Shown piece after piece: positions 14,630-22,674 of a DNA stretch of 64,000 nucleotides; the stretch's first letter is position 1, and every line of letters starts with the position of its first letter. The stretch is from Pseudomonadota bacterium. Lineage in GTDB: Bacteria > Pseudomonadota > Alphaproteobacteria > Dongiales > Dongiaceae. The translations under genes and the position numbers were made by a program. Below the pieces are notes generated by a model. That model did not search any database. It was not told where the DNA came from and saw nothing but the letters and a program-made list of their open reading frames with translations. The stretch is taken from positions 186,001-250,000 of the forward strand of contig JAJYUT010000007.1 of NCBI GenBank assembly GCA_021792365.1, read 5' to 3'.

Positions 14630-14896
14630 TCAGCTATTGATCACAGTGCCGCCGGCGGCCGTGCAGGCCTCGGCGCTGGATTGCTCGACCCAGCCCTGGC
14701 CCTTGCACGCGTTCTGGCCCTTGCAGGAATTGCTGGCGGTCTTGCAGGCGCCCTGGCCCTTGCAGGCGTTGATCCCGGCGCAATGCACGCCGTCTGCGCT
14801 GGCCGGCGCGCTGGTCAGGCTGACGGAGCCGCCCATCAACATGGCTGCGGCGGTGGCGGCGAGGGTCGCCCCCGTGATCTTTCTCATCGAAGTCAT
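14630..14896 (-). CDS. bufA2: BufA2-like Cys-rich bufferin precursor
   Basis: 88 codons from ATG 14896, with GGAGGAAG four bases upstream. A signal peptide (residues about 1-34, ending SAPASA) is followed by a small core with six Cys: VHCAGINACKGQG, CKTASNSCKGQNACKGQG, and EACTAAGGTV. CKGQ occurs three times. This pattern is that of BufA2 bufferin precursors, exported peptides whose Cys residues are modified by the BufB MNIO enzyme and which bind copper in the periplasm. It is the first gene of the six-gene operon and the only precursor I can find. Confidence 0.85.
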   Translation of the reverse strand: MTSMRKITGATLAATAAAMLMGGSVSLTSAPASADGVHCAGINACKGQGACKTASNSCKGQNACKGQGWVEQSSAEACTAAGGTVINS

Positions 14897-15107
14897 GGAA
14901 CTTCCTCCGATCTCAGGTTTTCGGTCTGTCGCAGCAGCCGGAAACGGTAGCGGCTCCAGCCACGGGGGATAAATCACCTTTGTGTGAAAGGGACAATGTT
15001 TGGGATGTTGCACCTGCGAAGGACGCCCTGTATGTAGAAAGCCTCGCAACAAGAGAGAAGAATTCCGTTAAGGGGCTTGGTCTTACAGCCCGGAGCTGCG
15101 AGAAGTC

Positions 15108-15902
15108 ATGAACCACCTCGACCGCCTGGAAGCGCAGAGCGTGTACATTCTGCGCGAAGCCTTCAACCGCATCGAGAAGCTGGCCATGCTCTGGTCCCTG
15201 GGCAAGGACAGCAATGTCATGGTCTGGCTGGCCAAGAAGGCCTTTTTCGGCCATGTGCCCTTTCCGGTGATGCATATCGACACCGAAAAGAAGTTCCCGG
15301 AGATGTACGCGTTCCGCGACCGCTACGCGCAGGAATGGAACCTGAGCCTGATCGCGGACAAGTGTCCGCCGGTCGAGGAGGTGGACCAGACCTTGCCGCC
15401 GGCCGCCCGATCGGCAGCGCGCAAGACCCTCGGCCTCAGGAACGCGATCGAGCGCTACGGGTTCAACGGCATCATCGCCGGCATCCGGCGCGACGAGGAG
15501 GCGGTGCGCTCGAAGGAGCGCGTGTTCAGCCCGCGCGGCGAAAGCGGGCAGTGGGACTTCCGCGACCAGCCGCCGGAATTCTGGGACTACTTCAACACCG
15601 ACCTGCCGCCGGGCACGCATCTGCGCGTCCATCCGCTGCTGCATTGGACGGAGATGGACATCTGGCGCTACATCGCGCGCGAGAAGATCCCGATGGTCGA
15701 GCTCTATTTCGCCAGGAACGGCAAGCGTTACCGCTCCCTGGGCGACCAGGACATCACCTTCCCGATCGACAGCAAGGCCAGCACCATCGAGGAGATCATC
15801 ATAGAACTGGAGCAGACCCGCGCGCCGGAACGCGCCGGACGCGCCATGGACCGCGAGACCGAGGACGCCTTCGAGCGGCTGCGCGCCGCCGGCTATATGT
15901 GA
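15108..15902 (+). CDS. cysD: Sulfate adenylyltransferase small subunit CysD
   Basis: 264 codons from ATG 15108. N-type ATP pyrophosphatase fold with the PP-loop variant [11 protein letters not shown] (residues about 28-38), then [31 protein letters not shown] and [17 protein letters not shown]. With CysN it activates sulfate to adenosine 5'-phosphosulfate, the first step of sulfate assimilation. It is shorter than E. coli CysD (302), mainly through a trimmed region before the C-terminus. It is seven bases ahead of cysNC and divergent from bufA2. Confidence 0.93.
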   Translation: MNHLDRLEAQSVYILREAFNRIEKLAMLWSLGKDSNVMVWLAKKAFFGHVPFPVMHIDTEKKFPEMYAFRDRYAQEWNLSLIADKCPPVEEVDQTLPPAARSAARKTLGLRNAIERYGFNGIIAGIRRDEEAVRSKERVFSPRGESGQWDFRDQPPEFWDYFNTDLPPGTHLRVHPLLHWTEMDIWRYIAREKIPMVELYFARNGKRYRSLGDQDITFPIDSKASTIEEIIIELEQTRAPERAGRAMDRETEDAFERLRAAGYM

Positions 15903-15909
15903 GGCGCGC

Positions 15910-17772
15910 ATGAGCACTGAACGCGAACTGATGCGTGTCGTGATCGTCGGCCATGTCGATCACGGCAAGTCCACCCTGGTGGGGCGGCTGTTTCACGACA
16001 CCGGCTCCCTGGCCGACGGCAAGCTGGAGCAGATCAAGGGAATGTGCGAGCGGCGCGGCATGCCGTTCGAATGGGCCTTCCTGATGGATGCCTTCCAGTC
16101 GGAGCGCGACCAGGGCATCACCATCGATACCGCGCAGATCTGGTTCAAGACGCCGAAGCGCGACTACACCATCATCGACGCGCCCGGCCACCGCGAGTTC
16201 ATCAAGAACATGATCACCGGCGCCGCGAGCGCGGAGGCCGCGATCATGCTGATCGACGCCAGCCAGGGCGTGCAGCAGCAGTCGCGCACCCACGCCTTCC
16301 TGCTGAACCTGCTCGGCATCAGGCAGATCATCGTGGTCGTCAACAAGATGGACCTGGCCGGCTGCGACGAGCGGACCTTCGCGGCAATCAAGGCGGAATA
16401 CGTCCGCTACCTGGACGAGATCGGCATCGTGCCCAATTTCGTCATCCCCGCGGTGGCGCGTGACGGCGACAACCTGGTCCACCGCTCGGAGCGCATGGGC
16501 TGGTACCAGGACGGCACGCTGATCTCCGCGCTGGATTCGTTCCAGAGCCAGGGCGAGCTCAGGGCCCTCCCGCTGCGCCTGCCGATCCAGGACGTCTACA
16601 AGTTCGACGACCGGCGTATCCTGGCCGGGCGCATCGTCAGCGGACGGCTCAAGGTCGGCGACCGGCTGTTGTTCTCGCCCTCCAACAAGGTGGCACGGGT
16701 CAAGACCATCGAGGCCTGGAACGCCGAGCCGCCGCTGGAGGCGGAGCCCGGCCAGTCGATCGGCATCATCACCGACGAGCAGATTTTCATCGAGCGCGGC
16801 GAAATCGCGAGCCACGAGAAGGCCGCGCCGATCGAAACCAACGTGTTCCACGGCCGCCTGTTCTGGCTGGGCAGGAAGCCGCTGACCCGCGGCGACACCT
16901 ATCGCCTCAGGATGCTGAGCAGGGACGTTCAGGTGACGGTGGAGCGGATCGAGGCAATCTACGATCCGGATTCGCTGTCCCAACGCCCGGCCGAGACGGT
17001 CGAGCGCAACGAGATCGCCGACGTCGTGCTGCGCTCCTACGCGCTGCTGGCGCTGGACGAGGCCGACGACAATCCGCAAACCGGCCGGTTCGTGCTCAGC
17101 GACGGCGCGAACATCGTCGCCGGCGGCACCATCAGCATGCGCGATTATCCCGACCAGCGGAAGCTGGTCACCGTCAGGTCGACCAACATCACTGCGGTCG
17201 CGCACCGCATCACCAACACGCAGCGCGTCTCGCGCAACGGGCACAAGGGCGGCGTGCTGTGGTTCACCGGCCTTTCCGGCGCGGGCAAGTCGACCATCGC
17301 CATGGCGGTGGAGCAGGAGCTGTTCCGGCGCGGCTACCAGACCTACGTGCTCGACGGCGACAACGTGCGCCGCGGGCTCAACTCAAACCTATCCTTCTCG
17401 CCGGAGGATCGTGCGGAGAATATCCGTCGCGTCGGCGAGGTGGCGGCCCTGTTCGCCGATTCAGGCCAGATCGTCGTCACCGCCTTCATCTCGCCCTACC
17501 GCTCCGACCGGCGGCGCGCGCGCGCCGCAGCAAAGGACGGCTTCCACGAGATCTACATCAAGGCCAGCCTGGAGACCTGCGAGAAGCGCGACCCGAAAGG
17601 CCTCTATCGGCGCGCGCGCAGCGGCGAGATCGCGGAATTCACCGGCGTCACCGCACCCTACGAGACACCGGACGCGCCCGAGCTCACGATCGATACGGAT
17701 CGTCTCTCGGTGGAGGAAAGCGTTGCGGCCGTCCTCGACTACGTCGACAGGAAATTCCGGAAACACTCGTAA
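15910..17772 (+). CDS. cysNC: Bifunctional sulfate adenylyltransferase GTPase subunit / APS kinase CysNC
   Basis: 620 codons from ATG 15910, after GAGG. Residues 1 to about 420 are CysN: P-loop GHVDHGKST (about 14-22), [15 protein letters not shown] and NKMD, with the elongation-factor-like domains after. Residues about 437-620 are CysC: P-loop [19 protein letters not shown] and FISPYRSDR, with [10 protein letters not shown]. The CysN half uses GTP to drive APS formation with CysD; the CysC half phosphorylates APS to PAPS. The fusion is common in alphaproteobacteria. Confidence 0.96.
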   Translation: MSTERELMRVVIVGHVDHGKSTLVGRLFHDTGSLADGKLEQIKGMCERRGMPFEWAFLMDAFQSERDQGITIDTAQIWFKTPKRDYTIIDAPGHREFIKNMITGAASAEAAIMLIDASQGVQQQSRTHAFLLNLLGIRQIIVVVNKMDLAGCDERTFAAIKAEYVRYLDEIGIVPNFVIPAVARDGDNLVHRSERMGWYQDGTLISALDSFQSQGELRALPLRLPIQDVYKFDDRRILAGRIVSGRLKVGDRLLFSPSNKVARVKTIEAWNAEPPLEAEPGQSIGIITDEQIFIERGEIASHEKAAPIETNVFHGRLFWLGRKPLTRGDTYRLRMLSRDVQVTVERIEAIYDPDSLSQRPAETVERNEIADVVLRSYALLALDEADDNPQTGRFVLSDGANIVAGGTISMRDYPDQRKLVTVRSTNITAVAHRITNTQRVSRNGHKGGVLWFTGLSGAGKSTIAMAVEQELFRRGYQTYVLDGDNVRRGLNSNLSFSPEDRAENIRRVGEVAALFADSGQIVVTAFISPYRSDRRRARAAAKDGFHEIYIKASLETCEKRDPKGLYRRARSGEIAEFTGVTAPYETPDAPELTIDTDRLSVEESVAAVLDYVDRKFRKHS

Positions 17773-18059
17773 TTCCAGCGCTTACGCGCTTGGTGAATCC
17801 GCGACTCAACATGCTGTAAAGTCACACAATATTGTGGTGGCCTTTTAAGCTTGCGTGGTCGATTTCCCCTGCCTAAGGTGCCCATCAATAACGTTGCCGT
17901 GGGACGGTTGATGCAACCGCAACCTGAACCGCACGGCGCATTGGGTGGCTAAGACATAGATTGCAGATGTGTTGCTTGCCGCTCCGGGCCGTGAGGGCGC
18001 CCGAGGAGCAGCGGTGCCCTTTTGTCCAACGTTTCATCCTGTTGGGGGGTATGGCAGAG
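17773..18059. other. Intergenic region with a short perfect palindrome
   Basis: 287 bases between cysNC and the M23 peptidase gene. It holds a 12-base palindrome CACAATATTGTG at 17825-17836 and a T-rich stretch just after it. I see no coding frame with a ribosome site. It may be an operator or promoter region for the M23-bactofilin genes; no regulator can be named. Confidence 0.4.
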
Positions 18060-19622
18060 ATGAAAGATATGAGAGCTCAGGTCGGTGAGGCAATTCGCCG
18101 ATGGTTCGCCCCGCGCGAGATCATCATCCGCACCAGCGGCCGGATCCAGTTCGTCTGCCTGTCCACGCGCGCGCAACTGATCGCGACCACCATGCTCGGT
18201 GGCGTCGTGCTCGGCGCGCTGGGCGCCTCCATCAATCTGGCTGTCGAGCAACTGCACCAGTATTCCCGCGACATGGCCGTCCGACAGGCGGAAGCGGCCT
18301 ATGACGAGCTGCTGACCGCGTTCGGCGATTTCATCCAGCGGGCCGGCGGCACCATCGCGACCGCCGACGCCGAGATTGCCGCGCTGGCGGAGCGCACGCA
18401 TCCCGGCAGCGGCATGCTGCCGCCGGGCACGGATGGCGCGCCGGTATCCGGCAGCGGCAATGCCGCGCTGAAATCCGCGCTGCGCGACCGGCTGGCCACG
18501 TTCGAGTCCGACCTGCGCAACGTGTCGGAGCGCAACCGCATCCTGGTCGACGAGCTGGCCGATCTCAGGCACGCGCTGCGGCAGGCCGAGATCGACCGCG
18601 ACGGCGCAATCGAGGCGCGCCAGGCGAAGGCCGAGCAATTGGCCGACGAGATGAGCAAGACCCGCTTGCTCGGCAATCGCGGCCAGGCCTTGCAGCGCGA
18701 ACTGGCGGAAGTGGCGGCGCGCGGCGCCAGCGCCGAGGCACGCATCAATACGCTCAATGCCAAGGTCGCGAATCTGGAAACCGAGATCCGCGAGACCAAC
18801 CGCCGCGCCGGCGATATCGAGGAGCAGGCGCGGCAACTGACCGTCGCGCTCAGCACCGCTATCGAGCAGCGCAACCGGCTGCAGAACGAGCGCGCCGTGA
18901 TGGCGGGGACGATCGGCAGTCTGCGCCACCAGCTTGCGACGCTGCAGGAGAGCCAGGCCAATTTCGTCGCCGACCTTGCCGAGCGCGCGCGCAACAACAT
19001 CGACGACATGGAAAAGACGGTGGCGATGACCGGCCTCGACGTCGAAGAGCTGCTGCAGAACATCGACGAGCATCGGTCTGGCGAGGGCGGCCCTTTCATT
19101 CCGGCATCGGCCGGGACCGGCGACGAGAACCAGCAGAAGCTGATGGAGAGCGTGGCCACGCTGGGCGACCAGGTCGAGCGATGGGAGAAGCTGCATATGA
19201 TCCTGCGCACCCTGCCGCTGACCGCGCCGATCGACAGCTACTATGTTTCCAGCACCTTCGGCACGCGCGCCGACCCCTTCAACGGCAAACGCGCGCTGCA
19301 CGAAGGCGTCGACATGGTCAGCAAGCTCCGTTCCGAGGTGCTGGCCACCGCGCCCGGCACCGTGACCTTCGCCGGCTGGAGGGGCGGTTACGGCCGCGTG
19401 GTGGAGATCGATCACGGCCTCGGAATCGTCACGCGCTACGCCCATCTCCACGCCATTAACGTAAAGGTAGGAGATCTGGTGGATTATCGGCAGGAGATCG
19501 GCAAGCTCGGAAGCTCCGGCCGATCCTCCGGGCCGCATGTCCATTTCGAAGTTCGTTACAATGGCCGGCCGCTCGATCCAATGGCATTTCTGAAGGCGGG
19601 TCGATATGTTTTCAAAGGGTAG
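18060..19622 (+). CDS. M23 family (LytM-type) cell-wall peptidase with coiled coil
   Basis: 520 codons if read from ATG 18060, which has GGGGGGT nine bases upstream; ATG 18051 is in frame but too close to that site. A membrane helix lies at about 40-60 (LIATTMLGGVVLGALGAS), then a long periplasmic coiled coil (about 65-375, Glu/Arg/Ala-rich). The C-terminal M23 domain has HEGVDMV, YAHLHAINVKVGD and HVHFEVRYNG with its zinc-binding His residues. It probably cleaves peptidoglycan cross-links. It overlaps the start of the bactofilin gene by 17 bases; M23-bactofilin pairs shape cells in several bacteria. Confidence 0.92.
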   Translation: MKDMRAQVGEAIRRWFAPREIIIRTSGRIQFVCLSTRAQLIATTMLGGVVLGALGASINLAVEQLHQYSRDMAVRQAEAAYDELLTAFGDFIQRAGGTIATADAEIAALAERTHPGSGMLPPGTDGAPVSGSGNAALKSALRDRLATFESDLRNVSERNRILVDELADLRHALRQAEIDRDGAIEARQAKAEQLADEMSKTRLLGNRGQALQRELAEVAARGASAEARINTLNAKVANLETEIRETNRRAGDIEEQARQLTVALSTAIEQRNRLQNERAVMAGTIGSLRHQLATLQESQANFVADLAERARNNIDDMEKTVAMTGLDVEELLQNIDEHRSGEGGPFIPASAGTGDENQQKLMESVATLGDQVERWEKLHMILRTLPLTAPIDSYYVSSTFGTRADPFNGKRALHEGVDMVSKLRSEVLATAPGTVTFAGWRGGYGRVVEIDHGLGIVTRYAHLHAINVKVGDLVDYRQEIGKLGSSGRSSGPHVHFEVRYNGRPLDPMAFLKAGRYVFKG

Positions 19623-20115
19623 CAAGCAGGTTTCCGCCGGGACCGAGAGCGCGCGCTCCACGGGCAAGGCCTCGGTCCCATCCATCATCAGCGCCGATCT
19701 GCGGATCAACGGCGATCTCGTCTCCGCCGGCGACGTGCAGGTCGACGGCTGGGTGGCGGGCGACATCCAGAGCCGCAACGTCGTGGTCGGGCAAGGCGCC
19801 ACCGTCGAAGGCGAGGTGCAGGGCGAGACGGTGCGCATCTGCGGCACCGTGAAGGGCTCGATCAAGGCCGACCAGGTCGTGCTGGAGAAGACGGCCAAGG
19901 TCACCGGCGACGTGATGCACAAGAGCCTCGCCATCGAGGAGGGCGCCTACCTGGAAGGCATGTGCAAGCGCATCGACGCGCCGGCCGCCGCCCAGGTGCC
20001 GGCCGCGATGTCCACCCAGGCCGCCAAGCCCGCATTGCCCGCCGCGAACGAGATGAAGCCGCTGCTGGGCGGCGAGGCCAAGCCGCTCGGCGAGAAGCTC
20101 GCCGCGATCAGGTAG
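19606..20115 (+). CDS. Bactofilin (CcmA/BacA family) cytoskeletal protein
   Basis: 169 codons from ATG 19606, inside the end of the M23 gene. The bactofilin domain (about 25-125) has SIISADLRINGDLVSAGDVQ, VDGWVAGDIQSRNVVVGQGA and repeated G-x-V turns of a beta helix that polymerises without nucleotide. Disordered Ala/Pro/Lys tails lie on both sides. It likely scaffolds the M23 peptidase at the membrane to direct wall growth, as in CcmA/LmdC-type systems; that partnership is inferred from the overlap. Confidence 0.93.
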   Translation: MFSKGSKQVSAGTESARSTGKASVPSIISADLRINGDLVSAGDVQVDGWVAGDIQSRNVVVGQGATVEGEVQGETVRICGTVKGSIKADQVVLEKTAKVTGDVMHKSLAIEEGAYLEGMCKRIDAPAAAQVPAAMSTQAAKPALPAANEMKPLLGGEAKPLGEKLAAIR

Positions 20116-20288
20116 CTATCGGTAGGGCGCGTTTGCTGCGCTCTTGGCCGGCTCCATTGCCAAACATGTGGTCCTTCCCCTGGCGGGGAACAGGGCGGAG
20201 CTTTGGCGCGCATCGCCTACGTGCTTGATACGACGGCAGGGCGTGTGCTGAAGCGCCGCATGTCTGTTGTGTAGATGCGGAATAACCA

Positions 20289-20731
20289 ATGGCCGATTCC
20301 CTGCAAGCCGTGTTAGCGGGCGTCCAAAACGCTGCCGAGTTCTTCGGTGTCGAACTTCGAGATGTGAATCAGCGGGGAGTTTATGGCAGTACGCCACTCA
20401 AGGTGGCGACGGTGCTGGTGACGTTGATGATGTCTGCATTTTGCTGAATGCCGGAGCGCAAGTTAACGCCGTACTGGAGGGTGGATACACGGCGCTTCAC
20501 CATGCAGCAACACAAGGTCATCCCGAAGTTGCGCTTCTCCTCCTCCAGCATGGAGCCAGGACAGACCTGCTAAACAAATTCGGACGAACGCCGGAAGATG
20601 AAGCGCTAAGGCGAGGTCACTTGGAAGTCGTCAGATGTTGGGCGAGACAGATCGGTAGAAGACTGTCTATGACGGCGACGCTTACTATGGGCCAGACGCA
20701 CAAATCCACCAGACTACAACTGCGCGTCTAA
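20289..20731 (+). pseudogene. Ankyrin-repeat protein gene with a one-base frameshift
   Basis: Reading from ATG 20289, the frame gives MADSLQAVLAGVQNAAEFFG and an ankyrin start (YGSTPLKVATVL), then hits a stop near 20446. Switching frame at the GG at 20417-20418 continues the repeats perfectly: GDVDDVCILLNAGAQVN, GGYTALHHAATQGHPEVALL, then LLQHGARTDLLNKFGRTPED. One extra G there restores a single protein of about 147 codons with two to three ankyrin repeats. It is either a real inactivation in a short G run or a sequencing error. Ankyrin proteins bind other proteins; the target is unknown. Confidence 0.75.
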
Positions 20732-20778
20732 CGCGAACCCCTGTCCCGCAAGGGAAAGCTTGCCCTGCTTTCCCGATG

Positions 20779-21627
20779 CTATTCTGGTTGAACGGGGCGG
20801 CGCGAAGTCCGCCCGGAAACGTGGTTCTCTAGGAACGAACGGACTCTTTTCAGCTCAGTCGGCCATTCGCATAGCTGGCCTCTGAGTATTCTGAAGGACA
20901 ACGGCCAATCTTCGAATGAAGCGTAGATGTGGCAGTAGCCTCCTTCCATGTTGCAATACGCGCTCGCCGGCTCTCCGCCGACGAATGCCCCGTCGATCGT
21001 TGCCAGCAAGTCAGCCCCATATCCGAAATTTGGCCCCGGGGATGTCGGCGGGAATTTCGGGTTTGCCTCGTTTGTCCTGCCACGAACATCGCGCTCCAAG
21101 TACCAACTCAGGCCACAGAAAGACGCAATCGGCGCGATTGTCCGCTTGGAGCGAGCTCGCTCGATGCGCGGATAGATGCTCTGAAACCAATGGTTCTGGT
21201 TGGTATGTATCCAGATGTCCAGATTACGCAGGTGAAGGTTGGCCAGGACGTACGCGTTGGAATGAGGAATTGTGGGCCGGAGCTTTTGGAGCTCGGCGGA
21301 TGTGTCGACGCGGTCAAGGGTTACCCTATCTATGGAGATTCCAATCCGCCTTTGCGGGCCGCCCCGCGCGTTGCTCGCAAACGTGTAGAGGCTTCTGGGG
21401 AATGTGAAGGAGATGCTTTTTCCCGTTGTTTCGTCCGAACTTCCAAAGTCGGCGTATTCATGAAGTGTCGTCGTGACCGGAGTGTCGTCGTCGTATCGAT
21501 TGAGGCTGGTGGGTACGCCGACTGGAACGAAGTATCTTCTTTCCCACTTGTAGTGGGCGTACCAAGTCCCAGCCATCACCAGGCACAACAGCCCAACGGC
21601 AATCGATATCCGGCGAGGTCTTCCCAT
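20779..21627 (-). CDS. Orphan membrane-anchored hypothetical protein
   Basis: 282 codons from ATG 21627 with a weak ribosome site. One N-terminal membrane helix (residues about 8-25, SIAVGLLCLVMAGTWYAHY) is followed by a mostly periplasmic domain rich in Arg, Trp and Tyr, with three Cys late in the sequence (SFCGLSWYLERDV, AYCNMEGGYC). No family recognised. The gene is less GC-rich than its neighbours and uses more A/T-ending codons. It sits beside the broken ankyrin gene, which suggests an acquired segment between the bactofilin and dehydratase genes. Confidence 0.65.
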   Translation of the reverse strand: MGRPRRISIAVGLLCLVMAGTWYAHYKWERRYFVPVGVPTSLNRYDDDTPVTTTLHEYADFGSSDETTGKSISFTFPRSLYTFASNARGGPQRRIGISIDRVTLDRVDTSAELQKLRPTIPHSNAYVLANLHLRNLDIWIHTNQNHWFQSIYPRIERARSKRTIAPIASFCGLSWYLERDVRGRTNEANPKFPPTSPGPNFGYGADLLATIDGAFVGGEPASAYCNMEGGYCHIYASFEDWPLSFRILRGQLCEWPTELKRVRSFLENHVSGRTSRRPVQPE

Positions 21628-21657
21628 GAACTGGCCCCCATCGCCGGCATCGCGTCC

Positions 21658-22674
21658 CTAGCTTGAAAGCGCCCGGCGCAGCATCTCGTCGTCGATGTTC
21701 CCGCCGGAGCAGACGATGACGATGTTGCGCGCAGCCTGCGGCGCACGGCCTTGCAGCGCGGCGGCGAGCGCGACCGCGCCGCCCGGTTCGACCACCAGCT
21801 TCAGGCGCCGCGCGGCGAACGCGACGGCGGCCAGCGCCTCCGCGTCGGTGGCGGTGAGGCCGCCCGACAGCAGGCGGCTGTTGATCGGGAAGGTGATCTC
21901 GCCCGGCGATTTGGAAAGCAGCGCGTCGCAGATGGACTTGGCATTGCCCGCATTCTCCAGCCGGCGCCCCGCCGCCAGGGAGCGCGCGGTGTCATCAAAC
22001 CCGGCTGGCTCGCAGGCGAACACCCGGGCATTTGGATGGCGCGCGTTGACGGCGGTGGCGATGCCGGAGATGAGGCCGCCGCCGCTGCACGGCGCCAGCA
22101 CGACGTCGGGCTCGATGCCGAGACGGGCGCAATCCTCTGCGATCTCAATACCGATGGTGCCCTGGCCGGCGATGATGGCGGGATCGTCATAGGGCGGGAC
22201 GACCAGATAGCTCTTGTCGCGGGCAATGCCGCGCGCGATCGCCTCGCGGTCCTCCGTGTAGCGGTCGTAGAGCGTCACCTCGGCGCCGAGGGCGCGGGTG
22301 TTCTCGATCTTGATGCGCGGCGCATCCGCCGGCATGACGATGATGGCCGGTACGCCAAGCTGCGCCGCCGCCGCGGCGACGCCCTGGGCGTGATTGCCGG
22401 AGGAGAAGGCGACGACCCCCGGCACGCTTCCGCCGTTCTCTAGTGCCGACTTGATCTTGTTGTAGGCGCCCCGGAACTTGAACGAGCCGGTGACCTGCAA
22501 GCATTCCGGCTTCACGAAAGCACGCGTGCCGAGCCGCCGGTCGAGCTCCGGCCAGGAGAGCAGCGGGGTACGCGTGGCCTGGCCGGCGATTCGCCGCGCC
22601 GCCGCCTCGACGTCGGCGAACGCTACCGACTCGATCGCTGGAGTCGGCGCGGCGCCGTCAGTGTTTGTGAACAA
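21658..22674 (-). CDS. PLP-dependent threonine/serine dehydratase family enzyme
   Basis: 338 codons from TTG 22674, with AGGA upstream; a GTG at 22728 is in frame but lies 71 bases inside the transglycosylase gene. The fold-type II PLP enzyme has the lysine motif VTGSFKFRGAYNK, the SSGNHAQGVA loop, the PCSGGGLISGIA phosphate-binding loop and IVCSGGNID near the end. It lacks a regulatory ACT domain, so it resembles the catabolic TdcB/serine racemase branch rather than IlvA. Likely reaction: threonine (or serine) to 2-oxobutyrate (pyruvate) and ammonia. Confidence 0.88.
   Translation of the reverse strand: MFTNTDGAAPTPAIESVAFADVEAAARRIAGQATRTPLLSWPELDRRLGTRAFVKPECLQVTGSFKFRGAYNKIKSALENGGSVPGVVAFSSGNHAQGVAAAAAQLGVPAIIVMPADAPRIKIENTRALGAEVTLYDRYTEDREAIARGIARDKSYLVVPPYDDPAIIAGQGTIGIEIAEDCARLGIEPDVVLAPCSGGGLISGIATAVNARHPNARVFACEPAGFDDTARSLAAGRRLENAGNAKSICDALLSKSPGEITFPINSRLLSGGLTATDAEALAAVAFAARRLKLVVEPGGAVALAAALQGRAPQAARNIVIVCSGGNIDDEMLRRALSS

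Noticed and set aside
17949-19934. A 661-codon minus-strand frame over the M23 and bactofilin genes
   Set aside because: Antisense to two genes with clear domains; its own translation shows no coherent domain.
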